Part shown: piece after piece, positions 1-9,102 of the stretch | How positions within the stretch are numbered: the stretch's first letter is position 1 | Layout of the letters: every line of letters starts with the position of its first letter | Assembly (NCBI RefSeq): GCF_017309185.1 | Contig: NZ_JAEKJZ010000001.1 | Location: 2,232,001-2,296,000, forward strand | DNA from: Roseibium aggregatum | Lineage (GTDB): Bacteria > Pseudomonadota > Alphaproteobacteria > Rhizobiales > Stappiaceae | DNA: 64,000 nucleotides | Direction: 5' to 3' | Translations under genes and position numbers: made by a program | Notes under the pieces: generated by a model | Databases searched by the model: none | What the model saw: the letters and a program-made list of their open reading frames with translations, nothing else | What the model was told of the DNA's origin: nothing

Positions 1-2
1 AC

Positions 3-1514
3 GACATGATCATGACCGGCAAACGGCATGATTTCAAAGTGGACTGGAAGATCGGTTGCGACAGGTCCGGGCGCATTCGTGCCGTCGATATGGAATTTCT
101 CGCTCGCTGCGGTTACTCGGCCGATCTCTCGCTCGGGGTCAACGACCGGACGATGTTTCATGCGGACTCAAGTTATTTCTATCCGGATGCGTCGATCCGC
201 TCGCGCCGGTTGCGCACCGACACATGTTCGAACACCGCGTTCCGTGGTTTTGGCGGTCCACAAGGCATGCTCGCCGCGGAACGGATGATCGACGCGGTCG
301 CCATCAGCCTCGGCAAGGATCCGCTCGATATCCGCAAGCTGAATTTTTACGACGGCGAACGAAACCTGACGCCCTACGGCATGCCCGTTGAAGAATACGA
401 GGTCATGCACGATCTGATCGCGCAGTTGGAACAAAGTTCCGACTATTGGAACCGGCGTGACGAGGTCAACGATTTCAACGCGGTCAATCCGGTCCTCAAG
501 AAGGGCCTGGCGCTGACGCCCGTCAAATTCGGTATTTCCTTCACTCTGAAGCATCTCAATCAGGCCGGCGCGCTGGTTCATCTCTATACCGACGGCTCCG
601 TGCATCTGAACCACGGCGGCACGGAAATGGGGCAGGGGCTCTATCAGAAGGTTGCGCAGGTGGTCGCCGAGGAATTCGGCGTCACGCTCGACAAGGTCCG
701 GATCACAGCCACCAACACCTCCAAGGTGCCCAACACGGCCCCGACGGCGGCTTCTTCCGGCACCGATCTCAATGCGATGGCCGCGAAGATTGCCGCCGGT
801 GAAATCAAAAACCGGTTGATCACGTTCCTTTGCGAGCAGCATCAGTGCGGACCCGAGGCGATCCTTTTCGTCGACAACAGGGTTCTGGTGGCCGACCGGA
901 GTTTCTCCCTGGCTGAGGTCGCCAATCAGGCCCATATGGCCCGTATTCAACTCTCCCATGCGGGATTTTACGCCACCCCCGGCATTACCTGGGACCGCGA
1001 CAGCGCGACCGGTCGGCCGTTTTACTACTTCGCATTTGGCGGCGCCTGTGCCGAAGTCACCATCGACACCATGACCGGCGAAATGACGATCGACCGGGTG
1101 GATATCCTCCACGATGTCGGCCATTCCCTGAACCCGGCCATCGATCTCGGTCAGATCGAAGGCGGCTTTGTGCAGGGCATGGGCTGGCTGACCACCGAAG
1201 AACTTGTCTGGGACGAGGCCGGCCGGCTGAGGACACATGCGCCTTCGACCTACAAGATCCCTGCGGCCTCCGATATCCCGTCAGATTTCACCGTCAATCT
1301 TTACGAAAGCCAGGGGAACCCACAGGCAACCGTTTACCGGTCCAAGGCGGTCGGCGAACCCCCGGTCATGCTCGCCAACTCGGTCTTCTGTGCGATCACA
1401 GATGCGGTCGCCAGCCTCAACCCTGGCGTTGTCCCGACACTCGACGCTCCGGCTACGCCGGAAGCCATCATGAAAGCCGTTCGGGACATGCGGATGAGAA
1501 AGGCGCCCCAATGA
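3..1514 (+). CDS. xdhB: Xanthine dehydrogenase molybdenum subunit, 3' part
   Basis: This is the C-terminal part (about 503 residues) of the large molybdopterin-binding subunit of xanthine dehydrogenase, which oxidises hypoxanthine and xanthine to urate. The reading frame is open from the window edge, so the true start lies outside. Visible family features are the glycine-rich pterin-binding stretch GGTEMGQGLYQK (about nt 616-651) and the C-terminal VGEPPV motif (about nt 1351), whose Glu is the catalytic base in this family. The next gene, xdhC, overlaps its stop by 4 bp (ATGA), so the two are translationally coupled. Purine transport, urate oxidation and OHCU decarboxylation follow on the same strand. 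This supports a role in purine catabolism rather than another molybdenum hydroxylase. Confidence 0.93.
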   Translation, partial: DMIMTGKRHDFKVDWKIGCDRSGRIRAVDMEFLARCGYSADLSLGVNDRTMFHADSSYFYPDASIRSRRLRTDTCSNTAFRGFGGPQGMLAAERMIDAVAISLGKDPLDIRKLNFYDGERNLTPYGMPVEEYEVMHDLIAQLEQSSDYWNRRDEVNDFNAVNPVLKKGLALTPVKFGISFTLKHLNQAGALVHLYTDGSVHLNHGGTEMGQGLYQKVAQVVAEEFGVTLDKVRITATNTSKVPNTAPTAASSGTDLNAMAAKIAAGEIKNRLITFLCEQHQCGPEAILFVDNRVLVADRSFSLAEVANQAHMARIQLSHAGFYATPGITWDRDSATGRPFYYFAFGGACAEVTIDTMTGEMTIDRVDILHDVGHSLNPAIDLGQIEGGFVQGMGWLTTEELVWDEAGRLRTHAPSTYKIPAASDIPSDFTVNLYESQGNPQATVYRSKAVGEPPVMLANSVFCAITDAVASLNPGVVPTLDAPATPEAIMKAVRDMRMRKAPQ

Positions 1515-2521
1515 AGGTCTGGGCGCAAATAGCCGCCTGTCTGAAGGACGGGGAGGGCTGCGCCCTTGTGACCGTGGCGCAGGCGAAGGGGTCGACTCCG
1601 AGGGAAGCCGGTGCCCGCATGGTTGTCAGGGCCGATGGTGGCTTTTATGGCACGATCGGCGGCGGCACCCTGGAACTGGCGGCAATCCGGCGCGCGGCAC
1701 AAGCGGCTTCCCAGGGGCGATCCGGCTTTTTTTGTCAGAAGGTTTCCCTCGGGCCGGACCTGGGGCAATGCTGCGGTGGCCGGGTCGACCTGGCGATTGA
1801 GGTATTGACCGAAAACGATCGTGCACCCGCCGAAACGCTGGCCCTGAGAGAATCCGAAGGAAAACCGTTCGGAACAGTCTGCACGCTGGAGAACGGAAAA
1901 CTCGGCGCCCGGTCTGTTCTCGATACGCCGCCCGCAGAAATCTTCGGCCTGGACGGTGACGAAGGTGCGAACCGGCGAACTCTTTCGGAACGCTTCGGGG
2001 AACGCGTTCGCCCGCTTTACCTGTTCGGCGCCGGTCATGTGGGCAGGGCACTGGTTCTTGCGCTGGCGTCTCTGCCCTTTGAGGTCGTTTGGGTCGATAG
2101 CCGTGCGGAGCAATTTCCGGCGGCAACGCCCGCAAACACGCGTAAAATTCTGTCCTCAACCCCCGCCGCCGTTCTGGACCGGGCTCCTGACGGCGCTTTC
2201 ATTCTCGCTATGACCCATTCACACGCACTGGATGAGGACATCATGGCATGCGCCTTGCTTCACCAAAGGTTCGGCTACTGCGGGGTTATCGGCTCTGAAA
2301 CCAAGCGAGCCCGGTTTCAGAAGCGTTTGAAGGCACGGGGTTTGAACGACGCACTCATCTCGGGAATGGTCTGCCCCGTTGGCGTGACAGGCATAAGATC
2401 GAAACTGCCGGCAGCCATTGCCGCAGGCATTGCCGTCGATCTTTTGCAGCGGGACGAGACCCGGGAAAATCAAGCAGCCGTGGACGGCTCGCTTGCACAA
2501 ATTATACCAGTTGGTCAATAA
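1511..2521 (+). CDS. xdhC: Xanthine dehydrogenase accessory protein XdhC
   Basis: This 336-residue protein is of the XdhC/CoxI type. In studied relatives it binds molybdenum cofactor, helps add the terminal sulfido ligand and inserts the cofactor into XdhB. The N-terminal domain carries the conserved GSTPREAGARM stretch and GGTLE. A GQCCGGR cysteine pair sits near residue 80. The C-terminal half begins with a Rossmann-like LFGAGHVGRAL at about residue 174. The start ATG overlaps the xdhB stop, which fixes it. The length is typical of the family. It is not a catalytic subunit itself. Confidence 0.95.
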   Translation: MKVWAQIAACLKDGEGCALVTVAQAKGSTPREAGARMVVRADGGFYGTIGGGTLELAAIRRAAQAASQGRSGFFCQKVSLGPDLGQCCGGRVDLAIEVLTENDRAPAETLALRESEGKPFGTVCTLENGKLGARSVLDTPPAEIFGLDGDEGANRRTLSERFGERVRPLYLFGAGHVGRALVLALASLPFEVVWVDSRAEQFPAATPANTRKILSSTPAAVLDRAPDGAFILAMTHSHALDEDIMACALLHQRFGYCGVIGSETKRARFQKRLKARGLNDALISGMVCPVGVTGIRSKLPAAIAAGIAVDLLQRDETRENQAAVDGSLAQIIPVGQ

Positions 2522-2545
2522 AGCAGCATTCTTTTGGGGGGCAAC

Positions 2546-4129
2546 TTGGCAGAGACAGGCCTTGGACAGGCGGAAACAGAGGCGGGGCAAAGCAGCCGAT
2601 CCGGGAGCGAAACGCTGTTGGACGCGCGCGCGCTGACCAAGCGTTTCGGCGATATTCTCGCCAACGACCGTGTTGATCTCGTCATCAACAAGGGCGAAAT
2701 CCATGCCTTGCTCGGCGAGAATGGCGCCGGCAAATCCACCCTGGTGAAGATGTTCTACGGGTCCCTGGAACCGGATGGAGGAGAAATCCTGTGGCAGGGC
2801 AACCGGGTGAAGATCGACAACCCGGCAACAGCCAGGGAACTCGGCATCGGTATGGTGTTCCAGCATTTCTCGCTATTCGAAGCACTGACGGTGGTGGAGA
2901 ACATCGCACTCGCCCTGCCAAATCCAGGCAGGATGGCCGATCTGGCTAAGAGGATTGAAGCGGTCTCGAAGGATTACGGACTGCCGCTTACTCCGACGGA
3001 TGTGGTCGCCGATCTGCCGGTGGGCATCCGTCAACGGATTGAAATCGTCCGCTGCCTGCTGCAGGAACCGAGGCTTATCATTATGGACGAACCGACGTCC
3101 GTGCTGACACCTCAGGAGGCTGATCGACTTTTCCTGACGCTTCAAAGGCTGGCGAAAGAAGGCTGTGCCGTTCTCTACATCAGCCACCGGCTGGAAGAGG
3201 TCAAAAGGATCTGCCACCACGCCACGATCCTGCGCCATGGTCAGGTTGTGCGCGAGTGCGATCCGACCAAGGAAACGCCCGCTTCGCTGGCGAGCATGAT
3301 GGTCGGTGCGGATGTGGCCGCGGTCAGCGCAAGCGAAAAGAAGGCGAACCTCGGCGGCGTCCGTCTGGGCTTGAAGAACCTCTCGGCACCGGCCGCGACA
3401 CCCTTCGCGACCGCCCTTAACAAAATCTCCCTTGACCTCAGAGCCGGAGAAGTCGTTGCGATCGCGGGAGTTGCCGGAAACGGGCAGGGGGAGTTGTTCG
3501 ACGCGATCTCGGGCGAAAGGCCGGTCAGGTCTTTCATGATCGAGATCGACGGCACCGCCTGCGGCACGAAATCGATCACCTGGCGCCGGCGCCAGAACGC
3601 GGCCTTTGTTCCGGAGGAACGCCTCGGGCACGGCGCCGTGCCGGGAATGCTGCTTTCCCAAAACGTTGTGCTGACGCGCCATGCGACATCAGACGGCCTT
3701 TCGTGGGGCGGTCTGGTGTCGTTGCCCAAAGCGGTATCGATCCAGGAACGCATCAAACGGGATTTCGATGTCCGCATGTCCCACGACAATCCGGAAGCCC
3801 GTTCGCTGTCCGGCGGCAACCTGCAAAAATTCGTCGTCGGGCGGGAGCTCGACCGCAAGCCGGGCCTGCTCGTTGTCGATCAACCCACCTGGGGTGTGGA
3901 CGCCGGCGCCGCGGCACTCATTCGACAGGCCCTGATCGACCTTGCGAGATCCGGGTCCGCCGTTCTCGCGATCAGCCAGGACCTCGACGAGATATTTGAG
4001 ATCGCCGACCGGATCGCGGTGATTTCACGCGGATACCTGTCGGAAGCCGAGCCGGCGGAAAAAATGACCCGGGAGCGGGTCGGACTTTTGATGGCCGGTG
4101 GTGCCGAAACCCAGGGAGACGTCGCCTGA
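2546..4129 (+). CDS. BMP-type purine/nucleoside ABC transporter ATPase
   Basis: This duplicated ATPase of about 527 residues energises the import system encoded by the next three genes. The first domain has Walker A GENGAGKST and a degenerate signature (LPVGIRQR). The second has an altered P-loop (GVAGNGQGE) and a good signature LSGGNLQKF. That asymmetry is normal for the BMP/sugar-type importers. A TTG at 2534 opens the frame, but the G-run at 2536-2541 is a better ribosome site for the TTG at 2546, so I prefer the later start. The gene sits 24 bp after xdhC and overlaps the permease by one base. By context it takes up xanthine, hypoxanthine or nucleosides. Confidence 0.9.
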   Translation: MAETGLGQAETEAGQSSRSGSETLLDARALTKRFGDILANDRVDLVINKGEIHALLGENGAGKSTLVKMFYGSLEPDGGEILWQGNRVKIDNPATARELGIGMVFQHFSLFEALTVVENIALALPNPGRMADLAKRIEAVSKDYGLPLTPTDVVADLPVGIRQRIEIVRCLLQEPRLIIMDEPTSVLTPQEADRLFLTLQRLAKEGCAVLYISHRLEEVKRICHHATILRHGQVVRECDPTKETPASLASMMVGADVAAVSASEKKANLGGVRLGLKNLSAPAATPFATALNKISLDLRAGEVVAIAGVAGNGQGELFDAISGERPVRSFMIEIDGTACGTKSITWRRRQNAAFVPEERLGHGAVPGMLLSQNVVLTRHATSDGLSWGGLVSLPKAVSIQERIKRDFDVRMSHDNPEARSLSGGNLQKFVVGRELDRKPGLLVVDQPTWGVDAGAAALIRQALIDLARSGSAVLAISQDLDEIFEIADRIAVISRGYLSEAEPAEKMTRERVGLLMAGGAETQGDVA

Positions 4130-5217
4130 TGCGTATCGAACTGGTCAAACGAAAAGAACAAAGCAAGGCGATGGCTTTACTGTCTCCCGTCATCGCGATC
4201 GCTCTCACGGCCTTGTCCGCTGCGATCATCTTTTCCCTGACGGGCCACAATCCGGCTCTCGGGCTCTACAAGTTCTTCATCGAGCCCCTGACCCAGCAAT
4301 GGTCGCTGGAAGCGACGATCGACAAGGCCACGCCTCTTATCCTGATCGCCTGCGGTCTGGCCATCTGCTACCTGTCGAACAACTGGAACATAGGCGCGGA
4401 AGGCCAGTTCATCATCGGCGCCTTGTTCGGCTCCTTTCTGCCCATCCTGTTTCCGGATTTTGAGAATGGGGCGACGCTGCCGCTGATGCTTGTGTCCGGG
4501 GCGCTTGGCGGAGCCTTGTGGGCGTTGATACCGGCCCTCTTGAAGACCCGGTTCAATACCAATGAAATCCTGACCAGCCTGATGCTGGTCTATGTGGCCA
4601 GTCTGCTTCTCGATTATCTGGTTCGCGGACCCTGGCGCGATCCCGGAGGGTTCAATTTTCCCGAATCCCGCATGTTTTCGGACGCGGCGACACTGCCTGA
4701 GGTCTTCGGAGGCGCCTTGAGCCTGGCTACGCCGATCACGCTGGTGATTGCCATCGTCCTTGCGGTCCTGCTTGCAAAGACCCTCAAGGGGTTCGAGATC
4801 CGCGTCATGGGGCAAAGCCCCAGAGCCGGCAGTTTCGCAGGCTTCTCGGCAAAGGGACTGACCCTTTTCTCCTTCGCGCTTGCCGGTGCATTGGCCGGCC
4901 TTGCCGGCACCATGGAGGTCTCCGGCGCTTTGAACCAGCTCCTGCCGACGATTTCGCCCGGGTATGGCTTTACCGCGATCATCGTCGCGTTTCTGGGACG
5001 TCTCAATCCCCTGGGTATCATCGTTGCCGGATTTGTGCTGGCGCTGTCCTATATCGGCGGCGAGGCCGTCCAGACGGCTTTGGGTGTTTCCAACAAGATC
5101 GCCAGCGTGATCCAGGGGCTTCTGCTCTTTTTCGTTCTCGCCTGTGATACCCTGATCCTGTACCGGGTTCGCGTGATTTCCCGCCGGGCTCCAGGCGGGG
5201 AGGCATCCCATGTTTGA
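4129..5217 (+). CDS. BMP-type purine/nucleoside ABC transporter permease 1
   Basis: This 362-residue polytopic inner-membrane protein belongs to the branched-chain/ribose-like permease fold used by nucleoside importers of the BMP class. It has about ten hydrophobic segments and a conserved NWNIGAEGQF stretch after residue 82. That motif is typical of the first permease in nucleoside importers. The start ATG shares its A with the stop of the ATPase gene. The last 8 bp overlap the second permease. It would form the channel with the next gene product. Confidence 0.9.
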   Translation: MRIELVKRKEQSKAMALLSPVIAIALTALSAAIIFSLTGHNPALGLYKFFIEPLTQQWSLEATIDKATPLILIACGLAICYLSNNWNIGAEGQFIIGALFGSFLPILFPDFENGATLPLMLVSGALGGALWALIPALLKTRFNTNEILTSLMLVYVASLLLDYLVRGPWRDPGGFNFPESRMFSDAATLPEVFGGALSLATPITLVIAIVLAVLLAKTLKGFEIRVMGQSPRAGSFAGFSAKGLTLFSFALAGALAGLAGTMEVSGALNQLLPTISPGYGFTAIIVAFLGRLNPLGIIVAGFVLALSYIGGEAVQTALGVSNKIASVIQGLLLFFVLACDTLILYRVRVISRRAPGGEASHV

Positions 5218-6124
5218 AGCCGTTCTACTGACCGTCATCACCGCCGCGACGCCGCTTTTGATCGCCGCCATAGGAGAGCTTGTCGTCGAGCGGTCCGGCG
5301 TCCTGAATCTGGGCGTGGAAGGCATGATGATCATGGGCGCGGTGATGGGCTTTGCCGTCGCCAATCTGACCGGGTCCGGTGCACTCGGCATTTTCGCGGC
5401 AATCCTCGCCGGCGTCGCCATGTCCGCCCTGTTCGGATTTCTGGTCTTGAACCTGGTGGCCAATCAGGTTGCAACGGGACTGGCGCTGACCATCCTTGGT
5501 ATCGGGTTTTCCGGACTCATCGGTGAAGCCTTTATCGGCGTTCCGGGCCTGAAATTGCCGCAAATCGTAATTCCGGGACTGTCCGACATACCCTTTTTCG
5601 GCCCGGTTTTCTTTCGTCAGGACGCCATCGTCTACATCAGCTTCGCGCTGGTCGCGGCCGTTGCCTATACGCTGTTCAAAACGCGGGTAGGTCTCATCCT
5701 GCGCGCAGTGGGCGACAATCACGGCTCGGCCCATGCGCTGGGGTATTCCGTCATCAGGATCCGTTTCATGGCCGTCCTGTTCGGCGGAGCCTGCTCGGGA
5801 CTGGCTGGCGCCTACCTGTCTCTGGCCTACACGCCGCAGTGGGTGGAAAACATGACGGCGGGTCGGGGCTGGATCGCGCTGGCGCTGGTGGTCTTTTCGT
5901 CCTGGCTGCCGTTGCGCGTAATCGTCGGGGCGTATCTCTTCGGTGCCGTCAACGTCCTGAACCTGCACGCGCAGGCCATGGAGATGGACATACCGTCTCA
6001 GTTCCTGTCGAGCCTGCCGTATCTGGCGACCATCCTGGTCCTTGTCCTCATTTCGGCGAACCGCAGACTGACGCTGGTGAACACGCCGGCCTGTCTCGGC
6101 AAGTCTTTTGTTCCCGACCGGTAG
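5210..6124 (+). CDS. BMP-type purine/nucleoside ABC transporter permease 2
   Basis: This 304-residue integral membrane permease is the partner of the preceding one. It shows the LNLGVEGMMIMGAV motif near residue 30 that marks the second permease of this importer class, followed by repeated hydrophobic helices. The start ATG at 5210 has a GGAGG ribosome site just upstream, inside the end of the first permease gene. The system is complete: ATPase, two permeases and a binding protein follow each other in one operon. Confidence 0.9.
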   Translation: MFEAVLLTVITAATPLLIAAIGELVVERSGVLNLGVEGMMIMGAVMGFAVANLTGSGALGIFAAILAGVAMSALFGFLVLNLVANQVATGLALTILGIGFSGLIGEAFIGVPGLKLPQIVIPGLSDIPFFGPVFFRQDAIVYISFALVAAVAYTLFKTRVGLILRAVGDNHGSAHALGYSVIRIRFMAVLFGGACSGLAGAYLSLAYTPQWVENMTAGRGWIALALVVFSSWLPLRVIVGAYLFGAVNVLNLHAQAMEMDIPSQFLSSLPYLATILVLVLISANRRLTLVNTPACLGKSFVPDR

Positions 6125-6214
6125 TCATGCTCCCGGTCAGCTCCCGGCCCCGAAGCGATCAGGGGCGGGATAATCCGCAAGATCGCGCCTGAGAAAAACA
6201 CAGGGGTAAAACAC

Positions 6215-7279
6215 ATGAAATCTCTTTTGAAAGCCACCGCCGCCGCAGCGGTTCTGGTCGCAGCAGGTTCGGCGGCGAGCGCTGCCGACGTCAAGGCCTG
6301 CTTCATCTATGTCGGCCCGGTCGGCGACTTCGGCTGGTCCTACCAGCACGACCAGGGCCGCCTCGACGCGGTCGAACATTTCGGCGACAAGCTGGAAACC
6401 GCTTTTCTTGAAAGCGTGCCGGAAGGACCGGATGCCGAGCGCGCCCTCGAACGTTTCGCCCGCGAAGGCTGCAACATCATCTTCACCACCTCGTTCGGCT
6501 ACATGAACCAGACCATCAAGGTCGCCAAGAAGTTTCCGGACGTGAAATTCGAGCACGCCACGGGCTACAAGACCGCCGACAACGTCGCGACTTATAATTC
6601 CAAGTTCCATCAAGGCCGTTACATCATCGGCCAGATCGCGGCCAAACAGTCGAAGACCGGCGTAGCGGGCTACATCGCGTCGTTTCCGATTCCGGAAGTC
6701 GTCGCAGGCATCAACGCGTTCCTGCTGGGCGCTCAGTCCGTCAATCCCGATTTCAAGCTGAAGGTGGTCTGGGTCAACACCTGGTTCGATCCGGGCAAGG
6801 AAGCCGATGCCGCCAAGGCGCTGATCGACCAGGGCGTCGACATCATCACCCAGCACACGGATTCCACCGCGCCGCTCCAGGTCGCCCAGGAACGCGGCGT
6901 GCACGGCTTCGGCCAGGCCTCCGACATGATCGAATTCGCTAAGGACGCCCAATACACGGCAATCGTCGACGACTGGGGGCCGTATTACATCGAGCGTATT
7001 CAGGAAGTGCTGGACGGAAACTGGAAATCGGAGAGCACCTGGGACGGCATTGCCGAAGGCCACGTTGTCATGGCGCCCTACACCAACCTTCCGGACGATG
7101 TCGTCGCCATGGCAAAGGCCACCGAAGACAAGATCAAGAGTGGCTGGGAACCCTTCACCGGACCGATCACCAAGCAGGACGGTACGGTTGCGGCGGAAGA
7201 TGGCGTGACGCTCGATGACGGCGCCATTCTGGGCATGAACTGGTACGTCCAGGGCGTCGACGACAAGCTGCCGCAATAA
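6215..7279 (+). CDS. BMP family ABC transporter substrate-binding protein
   Basis: This 354-residue periplasmic binding protein has a clear signal peptide ending in ASAAD at about residue 24. The mature part is of the basic membrane protein (Med/BMP) family: it begins CFIYVGPVGDFGWSYQHDQG, where family members contact the nucleobase or nucleoside. The 90-bp gap before it carries its own ribosome site (CAGGGG). The location between a purine permease pair and urate oxidase suggests a purine ligand, but the exact ligand cannot be read from the sequence. Confidence 0.9.
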   Translation: MKSLLKATAAAAVLVAAGSAASAADVKACFIYVGPVGDFGWSYQHDQGRLDAVEHFGDKLETAFLESVPEGPDAERALERFAREGCNIIFTTSFGYMNQTIKVAKKFPDVKFEHATGYKTADNVATYNSKFHQGRYIIGQIAAKQSKTGVAGYIASFPIPEVVAGINAFLLGAQSVNPDFKLKVVWVNTWFDPGKEADAAKALIDQGVDIITQHTDSTAPLQVAQERGVHGFGQASDMIEFAKDAQYTAIVDDWGPYYIERIQEVLDGNWKSESTWDGIAEGHVVMAPYTNLPDDVVAMAKATEDKIKSGWEPFTGPITKQDGTVAAEDGVTLDDGAILGMNWYVQGVDDKLPQ

Positions 7280-7294
7280 GGTTCTTATGAACGC

Positions 7295-7325
7295 AACCGG
7301 CCCGGGAGCATGTTCCGGGCCGGTC
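7295..7325 (+). terminator. GC-rich hairpin between binding protein and puuD
   Basis: The 9-bp arms CCGGCCCGG (7297-7305) and CCGGGCCGG (7315-7323) are perfect inverted repeats around a 9-base loop. No U-run follows, so this is a processing/stability hairpin or weak terminator rather than a classical one. It would keep the abundant binding-protein mRNA apart from the downstream genes. The ATG at 7310 lies in its loop and is unlikely to be the puuD start. Confidence 0.55.
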
Positions 7326-7342
7326 GACCTTCACCTCTTATC

Positions 7343-8539
7343 ATGGACGCGGACTTCATGACCCTTGCCTTTGCAATGGACTGGCTGAACCTGCTTTTCC
7401 GATGGGCGCATCTGATCGTCGGCATCGGCTGGATCGGCACATCCTTCTATTTCATCGCGCTCGACCTGTCCTTGCGCAAACGGGAAGGCATGAAGGAGGG
7501 GGTTTTCGGAACCGCCTGGGAGGTTCATGGCGGCGGCTTCTATCACGTCGAAAAATTCACCGTTGCGCCCAAGGAACTGCCCGACGACCTGATCTGGTAC
7601 AAGTGGGAAGCCTATCTGACCTGGGTCACGGGGTTTGCGCTGCTGATTGTCCAGTATTATTTCAACGCCACCGCCTATCTGATTGACCCGAATGTCTTGA
7701 AGCTCGTGCCAAGCGAAGCAATTCTCATCTCCGTCGCGTCGCTCGTTGGCGGCTGGCTGATCTACGACCGACTGTGCAAATCGCCCATCGGCAGGAACAC
7801 GCCACTGCTTGCCTTGTGCGTTTTCGTGCTGATCATGGCGGCGGCCTATATGTTCACCCACGTCTTTTCCGGGCGAGGGGCGCTTATCCACGTTGGCGCC
7901 TTTATCGGCACGATCATGGCCGTCAACGTGTTCGGCGTGATCATCCCGAACCAGAAGAAAATTGCCGCCAGCCTGATGGCGGGGGAAGCCCCCGATCCGG
8001 CCCTGGGGGCCATGGGCAAACAGCGCTCGGTCCACAACAACTACCTGACCTTGCCCGTTCTCTTGATGATGGTGTCCAACCATTATCCGATGCTAACCGG
8101 ACATCCGCATTCCTGGCTGCTGGTCGCACTCGTGCTGATCGCCGGTGCAATGATGCGCCATTTCCTCAATCGTCACGACGCGGGCGATGATCTCGGCAAA
8201 TTCTGGTGGTCGCTTCCGGCCGCCGCCATCGCGATTGTCATCGCCATGGTGATGACGGCACCCAGGGATTTTTCAGGCTCCGAAAAGGTCGCCGACAACA
8301 CGGTGCTGCAAATTGCGCAGAAACACTGTGCCGTCTGCCACGCAGCCAATCCGCAATACGAGGGCTTCGACGAACCGCCCAAGGAGATCGAACTGGACAG
8401 CCTGGAAAACCTGCACCGGTATGCCGACCAGATCATGCAGCAGGCCGTTCAATCCGACGCCATGCCACTCGGCAACGAGACCGGCATGACGGAAGAAGAA
8501 CGCGCCACGCTCGGCGCCTGGATCAGCCAGTCGAAATAG
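7343..8539 (+). CDS. puuD: Membrane-bound cytochrome c urate hydroxylase PuuD
   Basis: This protein oxidises urate to 5-hydroxyisourate with electrons leaving through its own C-terminal cytochrome c domain. It begins with a membrane domain (MDWLNLLFRWAHLIVGIGWI) and has about eight hydrophobic helices to residue 310. The C-terminal domain carries a single haem-binding CAVCH at about nt 8332. The longest frame opens at 7310, but that ATG is in a hairpin loop, so I place the start at 7343; 7358 is also possible. The neighbour uraD acts two steps later in the same route. No separate hydroxyisourate hydrolase is in the window. Confidence 0.92.
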   Translation: MDADFMTLAFAMDWLNLLFRWAHLIVGIGWIGTSFYFIALDLSLRKREGMKEGVFGTAWEVHGGGFYHVEKFTVAPKELPDDLIWYKWEAYLTWVTGFALLIVQYYFNATAYLIDPNVLKLVPSEAILISVASLVGGWLIYDRLCKSPIGRNTPLLALCVFVLIMAAAYMFTHVFSGRGALIHVGAFIGTIMAVNVFGVIIPNQKKIAASLMAGEAPDPALGAMGKQRSVHNNYLTLPVLLMMVSNHYPMLTGHPHSWLLVALVLIAGAMMRHFLNRHDAGDDLGKFWWSLPAAAIAIVIAMVMTAPRDFSGSEKVADNTVLQIAQKHCAVCHAANPQYEGFDEPPKEIELDSLENLHRYADQIMQQAVQSDAMPLGNETGMTEEERATLGAWISQSK

Positions 8540-8545
8540 AAGACC

Positions 8546-9055
8546 ATGACCAGCCTTTCAGATGTCAACCGTATGGACAAGGATGCCTTCCTTGCAGCCT
8601 TTGGCGATGTGGCGGAGCATTCGCCCTGGGTTGCGGAAAAAGCTTTTGACGCCGCTCCGTTTCAAACCCGCGAATCCGTGATCTCCGCCTTCGAACAAGC
8701 CATGACCGCAGCCCACCGAAACGAACAACTGGCCCTGATCCGTGCTCACCCGGATCTTGCGGGAAAAGCGGCAATCGCAGGCGATATCGCCGTGGATTCC
8801 AGGAAAGAGCAAGCCGGGGCCGGACTCGACAGGCTTACCGGCGCGGAATTTGAAAGGTTCACTGACCTCAACGGCCGCTACCTGGAGACATTCGGTTTCC
8901 CCTTTATCTTCGCGGTCAAGGGATCGACCAAACACATGATCCTGGCCGCTTTCGAAGACAGAATTGGCAATGATCCGGATAAGGAGTTCCAGGTTGCGTT
9001 GACCCAGATCGCCCGCATTTTCAGGTTTCGCCTGGAAGACCGGATCGCCGAATAG
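8546..9055 (+). CDS. uraD: OHCU decarboxylase
   Basis: This 169-residue protein is of the 2-oxo-4-hydroxy-4-carboxy-5-ureidoimidazoline decarboxylase family, which converts OHCU to S-allantoin. Family features are the early AFGDVAEHSPWVAEKAF stretch with the catalytic His, LIRAHPDLAGKA, and the GFPFIFAVKG motif. It starts 6 bp after puuD and is almost certainly co-transcribed with it. Confidence 0.93.
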   Translation: MTSLSDVNRMDKDAFLAAFGDVAEHSPWVAEKAFDAAPFQTRESVISAFEQAMTAAHRNEQLALIRAHPDLAGKAAIAGDIAVDSRKEQAGAGLDRLTGAEFERFTDLNGRYLETFGFPFIFAVKGSTKHMILAAFEDRIGNDPDKEFQVALTQIARIFRFRLEDRIAE

Positions 9056-9071
9056 ACCGGATCAGGCGACT

Positions 9072-9097
9072 ATCCGTTTGAAGGAGGACAAACGGAT
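9072..9097 (+). promoter_or_regulatory. Perfect hairpin presenting the Shine-Dalgarno in its loop
   Basis: ATCCGTTTG (9072-9080) and CAAACGGAT (9089-9097) form a perfect 9-bp stem. The loop is exactly AAGGAGGA, the only strong ribosome site before the patatin gene. The stem lies between this site and the possible starts at 9103 (TTG), 9112 (GTG) and 9115 (ATG). It may control translation of the lipase gene, or it may be a protein-binding palindrome. Confidence 0.5.
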
Positions 9098-9102
9098 CGC
9101 AT

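Noticed and set aside
168-1238. Minus-strand 356-codon frame inside xdhB
   Set aside because: Shadow of the conserved xanthine dehydrogenase frame.
7310-7342. N-terminal extension of PuuD from ATG 7310
   Set aside because: The ATG lies in the loop of a strong GC hairpin and the added residues do not look like the family N-terminus.
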